From Bacteroidales bacterium Bact_07 (lineage in GTDB: Bacteria > Bacteroidota > Bacteroidia > Bacteroidales > Tenuifilaceae): a stretch of 18,651 nucleotides of DNA. Of this stretch, positions 8,101 through 15,870 are shown piece by piece. Position 1 is the stretch's first letter. Every line of letters starts with the position of its first letter. The notes under the pieces were generated by a model. It had not been told where the DNA came from. It was given only the letters and a program-made list of their open reading frames with translations, and did not search any database. The stretch is from positions 1 to 18,651 of the forward strand of contig LUYY01000074.1 of assembly GCA_001603415.1 (NCBI GenBank). Reading direction: 5' to 3'. The translations under genes were made by a program, and so were the position numbers.

Positions 8101-9675
8101 ATCGACACTGTTGAGGTTGAGCTTCACCAGATCGATTCGCGGGGCAAAAAGTGAAAAATCGAACACCGGTATGGTGTCCGAGAAATCGACCTTGCCCAAA
8201 AAGTTAAGCCTGCAGTTGGGGTCGTTCAGGTTAACGGTTCCGGTATAGGAGTTATTCCCCAAATTACCCGAGATATCGATATCCTTGTACTCATAGCCCT
8301 TGGCTTGGAGTTTTTGGATATGAGCATCGGTAAACGCTTTAAGTTCCCCTTTCTTATCGATAGTTCCGGAGATACTCGATAGAAACGATAAATTCCCTAT
8401 TAAACTTTCATCCAGAAATTGCCCAAGCTTAAAATTGTTAGCTGATGCTTTTCCTTTAAACTCGCTTTTAATGGTTTTACCGGGTTTCATCCATACATCA
8501 AAGTCGATTGCCCCCAGTGCCGACGAAAGTGTTCCGTAGGTAACAAAGTCGCTCAGGTAACCGGAGAACTTTCCCACGAAGTTAATCAATCCCAGGCGAT
8601 TAAACTCTTCGGGTAAATCGATGAGAGGTTTCCCAGTGCCATTCGCTTTGAACTGCATCAAATCCTTGCTCGATGTTTTGAGTTTTTTCAGGTCGATGGA
8701 GAAAAGCGTGTTGTCAATGTTGGGCAAACCGGTAAGGTTTGCGTTTAGGTAAATTTCGGAGATGTTTCCAAAACCCAGTTCAAGGTTACGTGCCCTAAGA
8801 TCATCAATAAACCCCTTGATTTGCCCTGTTACCCTAAGTCCAATGCTATATTTGCCCAAATCGGGAACAATGTAGGCCAAGGTAGAGGTTTGCAGGTAGG
8901 TTCCTTCAAAATCAGCATCAATTCTAACCTTTGAAGTAAAATCGCTAAAACTTTCCCAGCCATCAAAATCAAAAAGGAGGTGATTCATTGCAAGGTTTGA
9001 CCCGTTTGCCCGGAGGCGCAGGTTATTGAAATGCATAAACTTGCCACATAGTGTAAGCTTGCTACGCAGGTTGTCAATCGTAAATCCGGAATGGTCTTGG
9101 GCTGTAAAGCTGTTGATTTGGATTGCTATGGTATCGCCGTTAAGGTTTAACTCGTTTGCTTCCATGTTAACGCCTGAAAGTACAAGGTTCTGAAAGTTAA
9201 TGGCTCCAGGGGTCAGGCTATCGGCACCTTTTTGAATAAGTCTTAAATAAGAGTTGCTTAGTAAAACTTTCCCTACTTGCAGGTTAAACCTTCCAGTATC
9301 GGGGGTTTGAACTGTATCGGGACTTAATTTTTGGAGTAGGGCATCAAGGTTTGTTACCCCGGTGCTATCGGTAATCAGGTAAAACTTTGCGCCGTCAATT
9401 CTGGCTTTGCCAAGCCTGTAAAAGCCTGCATCGGCGTCAATTTGTGCAATTGAAGCGGTAATCCTTTTGGCGTATATCAGGGTATCGTTGTTCAAATCGG
9501 CAACGTAAACATCCTTAAAAATAATGCTGGCAAAAGGCCTAATATCAATTTTTTTTATGGTGATAGTAACACCCGTTTTCTGGTGTAAATAGTCGGTTGT
9601 TTTGGCTATAATATAGGTTTGAACCTGGCTACTTTGCAGGAGAAGCCAGGTTAAAGTGGGAATTGCCAATAGCAC
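5173..9675 (-). CDS. tamB: Translocation/assembly module TamB (DUF490, AsmA-like superfamily)
   Basis: This is a large inner-membrane-anchored periplasmic protein that bridges to the outer membrane. The family acts in outer-membrane protein assembly with TamA and, more generally, in phospholipid transport along a hydrophobic beta groove. The 1500 aa start with a hydrophobic anchor and the AsmA-like segment (QSSQVQTYI then TGVTITIKKIDIRPF, residues about 15-50). A long run of beta-strand repeats follows, then the diagnostic C-terminal DUF490 domain (about 1130-1450) with FRMFGRYTIEQGDYLFTLSG, a FKIEQGSYIDWNGDPLDANM block and TTLKQLL. The end has a Lys/Gln-rich tail. The GTG at 9675 is the first standard start codon in frame, but it leaves the anchor without its basic N terminus. 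The frame continues upstream to a TAA at 9727-9729, and an ATT at 9712-9714 would give the classic (M)KKLVKILIW beginning (see findings). No TamA is visible in the window. It is divergent from tsaD. Confidence 0.93.
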   Translation of the reverse strand: MLLAIPTLTWLLLQSSQVQTYIIAKTTDYLHQKTGVTITIKKIDIRPFASIIFKDVYVADLNNDTLIYAKRITASIAQIDADAGFYRLGKARIDGAKFYLITDSTGVTNLDALLQKLSPDTVQTPDTGRFNLQVGKVLLSNSYLRLIQKGADSLTPGAINFQNLVLSGVNMEANELNLNGDTIAIQINSFTAQDHSGFTIDNLRSKLTLCGKFMHFNNLRLRANGSNLAMNHLLFDFDGWESFSDFTSKVRIDADFEGTYLQTSTLAYIVPDLGKYSIGLRVTGQIKGFIDDLRARNLELGFGNISEIYLNANLTGLPNIDNTLFSIDLKKLKTSSKDLMQFKANGTGKPLIDLPEEFNRLGLINFVGKFSGYLSDFVTYGTLSSALGAIDFDVWMKPGKTIKSEFKGKASANNFKLGQFLDESLIGNLSFLSSISGTIDKKGELKAFTDAHIQKLQAKGYEYKDIDISGNLGNNSYTGTVNLNDPNCRLNFLGKVDFSDTIPVFDFSLFAPRIDLVKLNLNSVDSISVASFLLTAKFTGDNLDNSKGEIKLVNSTYRNQRGEFKIADLTITADNTNESKIITLKSDIAEGEIRGRQSFSRFPYYMNRVLSRHIPALRQEETNEKSKTPQLNAEEYNDYLIKFRLKKTQKVTSVLAPDLSIAENSSLFGILDPNKETLTFKLKVLEFTTGSTVFKNLSIDGETIDSTLEAKVLMPEIKMGNSYIRNLKINATTQNNSVRCNINWNNYSTPATLGDINLIADFKAYSQPNSTIDIEIQPSSLVINDSTWNLTPSLVRIDSSSVLFSNFSISNKHQLISIAGKASQLNSDTIMVSLKNIDLSYMNFYLQNSGYKLNGWINGDAMATGILLNPIVEAKIGIENLAVNDQNVGNVKFISTWHGTENRINLHLSNQRADTLTLLAKGDYFTNNGSFNFDINIKQAKLGLIAPLLEGNVSNIHGRINGSLKITGNADKPIIDGSVGFDNAGLTIDFLQTHYTFNDRIAINNSNIVLNSFKLTDRFNRTATVNGTIQTSYFKNFNLGLRLNMQNFLCMNTREADNETFYGTVFASGFVDFLGDPDNLNLNINLKTENKTAIYLPLSTTSTVEETNFISFVNNNPDLIEIEEPVESVQTSSSNINITMELQVTPEAEAQIIIDKKLGDIIKANGSGNLRMEVNPSKDVFRMFGRYTIEQGDYLFTLSGVINKRFKIEQGSYIDWNGDPLDANMDIKAVYRVKTTLKQLLLNDSYTARIPVDCKIMLSQKLLTPSIKFGIDFPNLDQQTKAMVDGMLNTEEKINTQFLGLLVINSFISDPGMTSAGSQTSNASLGTTGLYNTASELLSNQLSNWLSQWSKNFDIGINYRPGLESELSSDQVEMALSTQILDDRVSINSNFGVGGNRNTSSALVGDFTVDIKLNKSGKLRGKAFARNNNDVLLTSQQNNYTTGAGIVYREDFNTIRELFNSLFKKEKQNAQENQKRDSIAVPKNDSTRTAIPDNSFIKIN

Positions 9676-9762
9676 TACAAATCCCCAAATCAGTATTTTA
9701 ACTAGTTTTTTAATACCTTTGTCTGGTTATTAAACGGAAACACAGTATCAAAATTTGTTCCT

Positions 9763-9770
9763 AAAATATA
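9763..9770 (-). promoter_or_regulatory. Candidate tamB -7 element
   Basis: The minus strand reads TATATTTT here, seven of eight matches to TAnnTTTG. No good TTTG was seen 19-21 bases upstream. It would start RNA near 9756, compatible with translation of tamB from about 9714 but giving a leader of over 80 bases if the GTG at 9675 is used. Confidence 0.3.
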
Positions 9771-9842
9771 CAATTGCTTGGGCTTTTGAAATAGGTAGGG
9801 CAAGGTTTTAATGTTTTTTTTGTATTATTTCATTTTTTGTTG

Positions 9843-10862
9843 ATGAGCGTTACAATACTTGGGATAGAGTCGTCGTGCGACGATACATCGGCTGCGGTCA
9901 TTCGCGACCAGCTGCTTTTATCGAATGTCATCAGCAGTCAGGATGTTCATAAGCAGTATGGAGGGGTGGTGCCTGAGCTGGCTTCGCGAGCCCATCAGGC
10001 TAACATAATACCCGTTGTTGATACAGCCCTACGCAATGCAGGTATTACCATATCGGAGATAGATGCCATAGCATATACCCGAGGCCCGGGCTTGCTGGGT
10101 TCGCTGCTTGTGGGAGCATCGTTTGCTAAAGGGGCTGCGCTTACGTTAGGTGTGCCCTTAATCTCAGTAAACCACTTGCAGGGGCATGTGCTTTCGCATT
10201 TCATTAAGGACGAACCTAATGCGGTTCACCCGTTGTTTCCGTTTCTTTGCCTTTTGGTTTCCGGTGGCCATACACAAATCATGGTGGTTCGCAGCCCAAT
10301 GGAGATGGATATAGTAGGGCAAACCATTGATGATGCTGCCGGCGAGGCATTCGATAAGTGCGCCAAGGTGCTTGGGCTGCCCTATCCCGGAGGCCCTGTA
10401 ATCGATAAGCTTGCCTCGGAAGGCAACCCTGAATTCATAAAGTTTGCCAAGCCCAACATTCCTGAACTCGATTTCAGCTTTAGCGGGTTAAAAACATCGT
10501 TTCTGTACACGCTACGCGATAGGCTAACCGAAAACCCAAGTTTTGTTAACAATCACCTTCCCGATATCTGTGCATCGCTCCAAAAAACCATAATTGACAT
10601 TCTGCTTGCCAAAGTTGAGCTGGCTGTTCGCAAGTATAGAATAAAAGAAATTGCCATTGCAGGTGGTGTTGCAGCAAACTCCGGATTACGCAATGCACTG
10701 CAAGCCTTAGGCGAAAAGAGGGGCTGGCGGGTTTACCTGCCTAAAAAGCAATTTACAACCGATAATGCTGCCATGATTGCCATTGTGGGTTACTACAGTT
10801 ACCTTGCCGGTAAAACTTCGCCGCTCGATGAGCCGCCTATGGCACGTTTACCTTTGGGTTAA
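9843..10862 (+). CDS. tsaD: tRNA N6-adenosine threonylcarbamoyltransferase TsaD
   Basis: TsaD transfers the threonylcarbamoyl group from threonylcarbamoyl-AMP to A37 of ANN-decoding tRNAs (t6A), working with TsaB and TsaE. It is essential in most bacteria. The 339 aa have the ASKHA fold landmarks: ILGIESSCDDTSAAV at the N terminus, the metal-binding pair H111 and H115 in NHLQGH, VSGGHTQIM, DDAAGEAFDKCAKVLGLPYPGG, FSFSGLKT, GGVAANSGLR and TDNAAMIA near the C terminus. Length and motif order are standard. The start is ATG 9843. Two in-frame TTG codons directly upstream (9837, 9840) are less likely. It is divergent from tamB. The stop codon overlaps that of the convergent hybrid kinase. Confidence 0.98.
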   Translation: MSVTILGIESSCDDTSAAVIRDQLLLSNVISSQDVHKQYGGVVPELASRAHQANIIPVVDTALRNAGITISEIDAIAYTRGPGLLGSLLVGASFAKGAALTLGVPLISVNHLQGHVLSHFIKDEPNAVHPLFPFLCLLVSGGHTQIMVVRSPMEMDIVGQTIDDAAGEAFDKCAKVLGLPYPGGPVIDKLASEGNPEFIKFAKPNIPELDFSFSGLKTSFLYTLRDRLTENPSFVNNHLPDICASLQKTIIDILLAKVELAVRKYRIKEIAIAGGVAANSGLRNALQALGEKRGWRVYLPKKQFTTDNAAMIAIVGYYSYLAGKTSPLDEPPMARLPLG

Positions 10863-13222
10863 GCCAAAAAATCGTCGTTTACAAGGTATTTACGAAGAAC
10901 ATTATACAGGTCGATACGACTTATAGGCTTGGTAATAAAGTCGTTGCAGCCCGCCTCAATACTCATATTCACCTTAACCCCCGAACTGTAGGCTGTTTGG
11001 GCAACAATCACTACTTTGGTGTTTTTCTTTCGGATTTGGCGGGTGATTTCAATACCATCCATATCGGCCAGCCTTAAATCCATGAAGATTAGGTCGAAGT
11101 CGGGCGAATTTTCAAACTTATTAAGAGCCTCTTCGCCGTTTTTTGCATGATCCAACTTACAGCCTGTTTCCTCGAGCAAACGGCTAAGTAAAATGTAATT
11201 CGACTGTATATCTTCTACAATAAGAATTTTCTTATCGTTTAATTTCGGAGGGTCCTGATGGATGTAGAATGGCGATGTTTTTTGTAATCCTTTAGCCTTG
11301 CGGCTGCCAATGGGTGTATAGGGTACTTCGATATTTACAGTGGTTCCGGTTCCTTCGGCTGTCTCAATCCAAATTTTACCGTTCAGCAAGTCCACAATAC
11401 CTTTTACCACAGGTAAACCCATTTGTAAAACACCAAATCCATCGCGCGATTCATCAATATTTAACCGGTTAAATACCGTCTTGGCCTTTTCAGTGTCCAT
11501 TCCAGTACCACTGTCTTGAATCCAGAAAAGAAGATGGCCGCTCTTTTCCGATTTTCTAACGCCAATCTCAATATATCCCTTGGCTGTAAACTTTACTGCA
11601 TTGTTGATTAGCCTTTGGAAAATGCTCTTAAAAAGGTTTCGGTCCGATAGAATATCAAAATCAATTTCGTTAGGATCGAGAAATGCCTTGATGGCAATAT
11701 GCTCTTTATCGAAAAGCTTAAGCTCATTTAGCAGCATCACCTGGAAGGTATTCATCAGCTCCATCAGGTTAATGCGCTGGTAAACCAACCGGAATTGGTT
11801 CGATTCCAGCTTGGAAAGGTCAATCAAATTATCAATTTGGTTTTGTAGCAATCGGCAGCTTTTGTTTATCTCTTTTGAGAATTGAAGGGCTTGGGTTGAC
11901 TTAATCTTAGGATCGTTCAAGAGCTCACTGTAACCAATTATGTTGTTTAGCGGGGTTCGGATTTCAAACGACAGGTTCGAAAGTAGCGATTCCTTGAACG
12001 ATTCGAGGTCTTTATTCCGTTGAATGGTTTCCTCAAGCTGTACGCTTAACATTTGCAGTTCTTGCTTTAACCCCTCAACCTTTTGTTTGTGATCGGCAAT
12101 AATCAGCTGCATGCGTTTTTTCTTTCGATTAATATACCACGCATGAAACAATATGCTGGTAAGTAAAATAAACCCTACAACAATTAAAAACCATCTATCA
12201 GCAAATGGCGAAATTTTTTTATGCTCTGGGTTGTATAGCAAGCCATCAACAGGTTTGGTTTTATTGATTAGCCCAGCCTGCAGGAGGGTCTCCATCATTT
12301 GCAACCAACGCCCTTTATTGGAATGGCCAATGTTTATGAAGTTAGGCTGTATGAACTCTTTAACCTTTTGCGATTCGTAGATGAGGTGGTCGAGAGTTTT
12401 TGTGGTTTTATACTTCGACTGTATTACTTGGGCTATCTCCTCGGGATTTTCAAGTGCATATTCCCAACCTTTTATGGAAGCCCTGAGGAACGATTCAACC
12501 AGTTCAGGGTTACTATTAACCAAATCCTTGGTGGTAAACAAGCACTCGGCGTAAAAGTCAACGCCATATTTTTGGGGTAAGATTAGGTTGTATGGTATAC
12601 CGAATTTCTCAAGGAAGTAGGGCTCATTGGTTAAGTAAATCTCGCTGGCATCGGTTTGGTTGTTCAGCAACTTGTTGAGTGAAAGCGATGTTTCGGTTAC
12701 CTGGTATTGCGAGGGTTTAACCCCCTCGAGGCTAAGCATGGTAAGCACCTCTATTGCCCCTGAGTACTTTGTGTTAATTTCGATGGTTTTCCCTGCAATA
12801 TCCTGTGGTCGTGTAATATTCCGCTCGGCACGCGATACCAGTGCTGCCGGACTCGATTGAAATATGGGTGCAAGCACTACAAGCGGCGCTCCGTTCACAT
12901 AGTTGATGATAATATCGGCATTGGCTATCCCAAATTGTGCTCTTCCCTCGAGTACCTCAGTAATTACGCTTGTATTTTGGGGTAGTTCCTTTAACTCAAC
13001 CTCAATATTTTCCTGTGCATAGTACCCCTTTTCAATGGCAGCATAGTAACCAGCAAATTGAAATTGATGCTTCCACTTGAGCTGCAATATGACCTTTGTG
13101 CCAGGTCGCGCAAAATTGTTTAATGGGAGCAAAAGACCAATAAAAACAACAACAAAAACACAAGCCTTACGGATGGTGTAAGACCTAATACCAATAATTG
13201 CGGGTAAGTATTTATTACTCAT
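10859..13222 (-). CDS. NMT1/THI5-like periplasmic sensor hybrid histidine kinase lacking the phosphoacceptor His
   Basis: This is a 787-aa membrane sensor protein. A signal peptide or anchor (about 17-38) is followed by a periplasmic SsuA/NMT1/THI5-like binding domain (about 42-300; LKWKHQFQFAGYYAAIEKGYY is characteristic of this substrate-binding-protein group). Then come a TM helix (344-364), a coiled-coil linker (about 366-410), a HisKA-like dimerisation helix, a HATPase_c-like domain (about 520-645) and a C-terminal receiver (about 665-785). The receiver is intact: phosphoacceptor D715 in FMDLRL, a VED acidic pocket, QTAY and TKP. The kinase core is not. The H-box reads SFEIRTPLNN, with F419 in the His position. 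The N-box has R537 in place of the first Asn, though N541 remains. The glycine-rich G2 loop is degraded. The frame runs upstream to ATG 13327, but that would overlap yaaA, so ATG 13222 is preferred. Ligands of related binding domains include pyrimidine and sulfonate compounds; the ligand here is unknown. Confidence 0.88.
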   Translation of the reverse strand: MSNKYLPAIIGIRSYTIRKACVFVVVFIGLLLPLNNFARPGTKVILQLKWKHQFQFAGYYAAIEKGYYAQENIEVELKELPQNTSVITEVLEGRAQFGIANADIIINYVNGAPLVVLAPIFQSSPAALVSRAERNITRPQDIAGKTIEINTKYSGAIEVLTMLSLEGVKPSQYQVTETSLSLNKLLNNQTDASEIYLTNEPYFLEKFGIPYNLILPQKYGVDFYAECLFTTKDLVNSNPELVESFLRASIKGWEYALENPEEIAQVIQSKYKTTKTLDHLIYESQKVKEFIQPNFINIGHSNKGRWLQMMETLLQAGLINKTKPVDGLLYNPEHKKISPFADRWFLIVVGFILLTSILFHAWYINRKKKRMQLIIADHKQKVEGLKQELQMLSVQLEETIQRNKDLESFKESLLSNLSFEIRTPLNNIIGYSELLNDPKIKSTQALQFSKEINKSCRLLQNQIDNLIDLSKLESNQFRLVYQRINLMELMNTFQVMLLNELKLFDKEHIAIKAFLDPNEIDFDILSDRNLFKSIFQRLINNAVKFTAKGYIEIGVRKSEKSGHLLFWIQDSGTGMDTEKAKTVFNRLNIDESRDGFGVLQMGLPVVKGIVDLLNGKIWIETAEGTGTTVNIEVPYTPIGSRKAKGLQKTSPFYIHQDPPKLNDKKILIVEDIQSNYILLSRLLEETGCKLDHAKNGEEALNKFENSPDFDLIFMDLRLADMDGIEITRQIRKKNTKVVIVAQTAYSSGVKVNMSIEAGCNDFITKPISRIDLYNVLRKYLVNDDFLA

Positions 13223-13313
13223 CCTTTGAACACTAAAATACTCAACATTGTTTCTTAATTTAAAGATACAACAATTTTTCGAAATTTGAATTTTTTTGAA
13301 AAAAATAAACGCT

Positions 13314-14087
13314 ATGGTTCCAAGCACAAACTACCGCATTATACTATCGCCTGCAAAAACCTTGAGAAAAAACCTTAAGGCGAAACAGATGGATTTTACA
13401 ACCCCTGTGTTTCTTGAAAAATCGCAAGCTATAGTTAGTCAACTTAAAACATATAGTCCCGTTGAGCTTAGAAAACTTTTAAATGTAAGTCAAGATATTG
13501 CCGACCTTAACTTTACAAGGTATGCGGAGTGGCATTTGCCTTTTACTCCCCAAAATAGCACACCTGCCATACTATCCTTTGCGGGTGATGTTTACCAAGG
13601 TTTGATGGCTACCGATTTTACTGATGATGAGTTAGAGTTTTCCAATCAAACCATTTTCATGCTTTCGGGTTTGTATGGTATAATGCGAGCACTCGATCTG
13701 ATGCAACCTTACCGCCTGGAAATGGGAACTAACCTTAAGATTGGTCAGCAAAATTCGCTTTACGAATTTTGGGGTAGCAGCATTACAAACTTTCTCCAAC
13801 AGGCTGTTGGCGATGGTTACTTGGTAAATTTGGCATCAAAGGAATATTCAAGGGTAATCGACCATAAGGTTTTTGGGGATAGGGTTATTAATATTGAGTT
13901 TAAGGAACATCGCCCTGAAGGGCTCAAGGTTATCCCCATACTATCCAAAAGGGCTCGTGGGCTTATGGCTCGCTTTGTGGTTAAGAACAAAATAGCTAAT
14001 GTAGATGACCTGAAACTCTTCGATTACGAAGGTTATAGCTTTAGCGATCCGCTTTCCGATAATACCAATTGGGTATTTGTAAGGTGA
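13314..14087 (+). CDS. yaaA: Peroxide stress protein YaaA (DUF328/UPF0246)
   Basis: YaaA-family proteins reduce intracellular free iron and limit oxidative DNA damage during peroxide stress, and have a DNA-binding cradle fold. The 257 aa match the family in length. They carry its landmarks in order: ILSPAKTL (with S12-P13-A14-K15) at the N terminus, FAGDVYQGL, MLSGLYGIMRALDLMQPYRLEMG, LASKEYSRVI and KRARGLMARF near the C terminus. ATG 13314 is chosen; the frame also opens six codons upstream at a TTG that would add a poorly matching extension. It is divergent from the hybrid kinase across a 91-base AT-rich spacer. Its stop is 5 bases from the convergent rlmI stop. No OxyR-type site was recognised. 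Confidence 0.95.
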   Translation: MVPSTNYRIILSPAKTLRKNLKAKQMDFTTPVFLEKSQAIVSQLKTYSPVELRKLLNVSQDIADLNFTRYAEWHLPFTPQNSTPAILSFAGDVYQGLMATDFTDDELEFSNQTIFMLSGLYGIMRALDLMQPYRLEMGTNLKIGQQNSLYEFWGSSITNFLQQAVGDGYLVNLASKEYSRVIDHKVFGDRVINIEFKEHRPEGLKVIPILSKRARGLMARFVVKNKIANVDDLKLFDYEGYSFSDPLSDNTNWVFVR

Positions 14088-14092
14088 TGGTT

Positions 14093-15280
14093 TTACAGCA
14101 CGCTAAGAACTAATCCTTTCAGGTATTCCCCTTCGGGATGGTATATGTTTATAGGGTGATCGGCTGGCTGTGTAAGCTGATGAAGGATACTTACCGGTCG
14201 CCCTGAAATGGCAGCCGCCGAGAATACGGCATTCCTAAAGTCGGTTTTGTTAACCACCTGTGAGCACGAAAAGGTGAAAAGCAGCCCTCCGGGGTTTAAC
14301 CTTCGGATTGCTGCAAGGTTTAACCTTTTGTAGGCTTGTAATGCGTTACGCAGGGCATCGCTATGCTTGGCAAAGGCAGGCGGATCGAGCACAATGATAT
14401 CGAAGGTGCGGTTACATGTTCTCAGATACTCAAAGGTATCCATGGCAATGCCAGTATGTGGCGCGTTAGCACCAAAGTTAAGCTCAACATTCCGGTTTGC
14501 GAACGTAACTGCCGGTGCTGAACTATCAACCGTAACAACCTCATTTGCACCCCCTTTTAATGCCGATACCGAAAAGCCTCCCGTATAGCCAAAAGTATTC
14601 AATACCGATTTCCCTTGGGCATACAATTGCAGCAGCAACCGGTTTTCCCGCTGATCGATAAAAAAACCTGTTTTTTGCCCATCAGCCCAGGAGATATGAT
14701 ACTTGTTTCCGTACTCCAAACAGGGAGTATTTGCGCTTTCGGATCCAACTAAGTAACCATCGGTTGGGTTGTATTTTTCGCGATAAGGTAGCGTTCCGGA
14801 ACTCTTATCGTAAACCGCTTTTATGGTTTCCGGTAAAACCTGCATCACGGCATCGGCAATTGCGGTTCGAGCCAAATACATACCAACCGAATGGCACTGC
14901 ATTACAGCTGTATCGCCATAGATGTCGATGATTAGTCCGGGCAGGTTATCCCCTTCGCCATGAACCAAGCGGAAAATATTGGTTGTGGTATTGGGATAAA
15001 GCCCAATAGCTTTCCGACGGGCAAGAGCGATGTTTATCCTACTCAGCCAGAATGTTTTGTCGATATCAACAGGTTGGAACGATAGAATTCGAACTGCAAT
15101 TGAGCCCGAGGCAAAATGACCTGATGCCAGGTATTTTCCATCGGTGCTCCAAACATCAACCACTTGCCCCTCGTCGGGCATAGCGGTTACCGATTTTATT
15201 GCTCCTGAAAAAATCCATGGATGAAACCTGAGCAGCGATTGCTCTTTGCCCTGTTTAAGGATTACTTTGGGTCGTTCCAT
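14093..15280 (-). CDS. rlmI: RlmI-like 23S rRNA m5C methyltransferase
   Basis: This is a cytoplasmic SAM-dependent class I methyltransferase. RlmI methylates C1962 of 23S rRNA at carbon 5. The 395 aa begin with a PUA RNA-binding domain (about 1-80; KEQSLLRFHPWIFSGAI is very close to the RlmI start). A beta-hairpin linker with FRLVHGEGDNLPGLIIDIYGD follows, then the Rossmann domain. Motif I is NTFGYTGGFSVSALKGGA, with the acidic SAM ribose contact in VVTVD. Motif IV is VLDPPAFAK. Motif VI is FTFSCS, with C339 as the likely catalytic Cys. The ATG overlaps the stop of the upstream exonuclease gene (TAATG), indicating translational coupling. RlmI rather than another PUA-methyltransferase is likely, but paralogues such as RlmK exist. 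Confidence 0.92.
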   Translation of the reverse strand: MERPKVILKQGKEQSLLRFHPWIFSGAIKSVTAMPDEGQVVDVWSTDGKYLASGHFASGSIAVRILSFQPVDIDKTFWLSRINIALARRKAIGLYPNTTTNIFRLVHGEGDNLPGLIIDIYGDTAVMQCHSVGMYLARTAIADAVMQVLPETIKAVYDKSSGTLPYREKYNPTDGYLVGSESANTPCLEYGNKYHISWADGQKTGFFIDQRENRLLLQLYAQGKSVLNTFGYTGGFSVSALKGGANEVVTVDSSAPAVTFANRNVELNFGANAPHTGIAMDTFEYLRTCNRTFDIIVLDPPAFAKHSDALRNALQAYKRLNLAAIRRLNPGGLLFTFSCSQVVNKTDFRNAVFSAAAISGRPVSILHQLTQPADHPINIYHPEGEYLKGLVLSVL

Positions 15281-15870
15281 TAATCTTGTGCTTTCGGGGT
15301 GTGTGACATGAGCTTAAGGTATATCTCCCGGCATACCCAAGCATCGGTTGATGCGTATATTTTTTGTGCTTCGGTAAGCACATCGGCTTCCCAGTTACTA
15401 AGCTGCTGTCCTTTCGATACGGTGGCTCCCAGAACCACCGCTGAAAGTTTTTTTACGCTTAGCCCCTCAATGCCATAGGTTGGCGCTAAACGTTGCAGGT
15501 CGATAAATCCATTGGGGGTAAAACGCCTTATCTTGGTTAGTCCCTTTAAATCGTCGTGGATGGCTGCGCCAACCTTAACTATTTGAGTATCCTCCAAAAA
15601 GGTCTTTAAAATATCGGGGATACCGGTTTTCTTAACCTTAACGATAATGGCCAAGGTGCTGTTTGCCAGCTGCAATATCGAGATACCATTCATCTTACCT
15701 TTCTTAAACGATGGTTTCGATTCGGTATCAAACCCAATTACTTGCTCCTGGCATAGTATGGGAAGCCAATTTACCAAATCGCCCTCGCTTTCGGCAACAA
15801 CAATTTGCCCCGTAAAATGGATGCGGGGTAAACTGTTTAGTGCCTCCTTGTCAATATTAGCAGCAAACAT
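15280..15870 (-). CDS. DEDDy-type 3'-5' exonuclease (RNase D/WRN exonuclease-like)
   Basis: This is a 196-aa single-domain 3'-5' exonuclease. All DEDDy positions are present: D48 and E50 in GFDTES (Exo I), D107 in the AAIHDDLKGL stretch (Exo II), and Y172 with D176 in YASTDAW (Exo III, YxxxD). The second strand ISILQLA and the NWE block before Exo III are typical of WRN/RNase D exonucleases. There is no HRDC or helicase domain, so it is shorter than RNase D. RNA versus DNA substrate cannot be decided, but the genes around it (an rRNA methyltransferase downstream) favour RNA. ATG 15870 is chosen because it overlaps the upstream stop as TGATG; a TTG one codon earlier is possible. It is the middle gene of a coupled three-gene operon. 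Confidence 0.9.
   Translation of the reverse strand: MFAANIDKEALNSLPRIHFTGQIVVAESEGDLVNWLPILCQEQVIGFDTESKPSFKKGKMNGISILQLANSTLAIIVKVKKTGIPDILKTFLEDTQIVKVGAAIHDDLKGLTKIRRFTPNGFIDLQRLAPTYGIEGLSVKKLSAVVLGATVSKGQQLSNWEADVLTEAQKIYASTDAWVCREIYLKLMSHTPKAQD

Noticed and set aside
9819..9842. Possible tsaD promoter in the T-rich stretch before ATG 9843
   Set aside because: The best match to TAnnTTTG has two mismatches in a homopolymeric T run, which is not distinguishable from chance.
13223..13327. Longer N terminus for the hybrid kinase starting at ATG 13327
   Set aside because: It would overlap the start of the divergent yaaA gene and its control region. The added 35 residues are AT-driven and precede a normal signal-anchor start at 13222.
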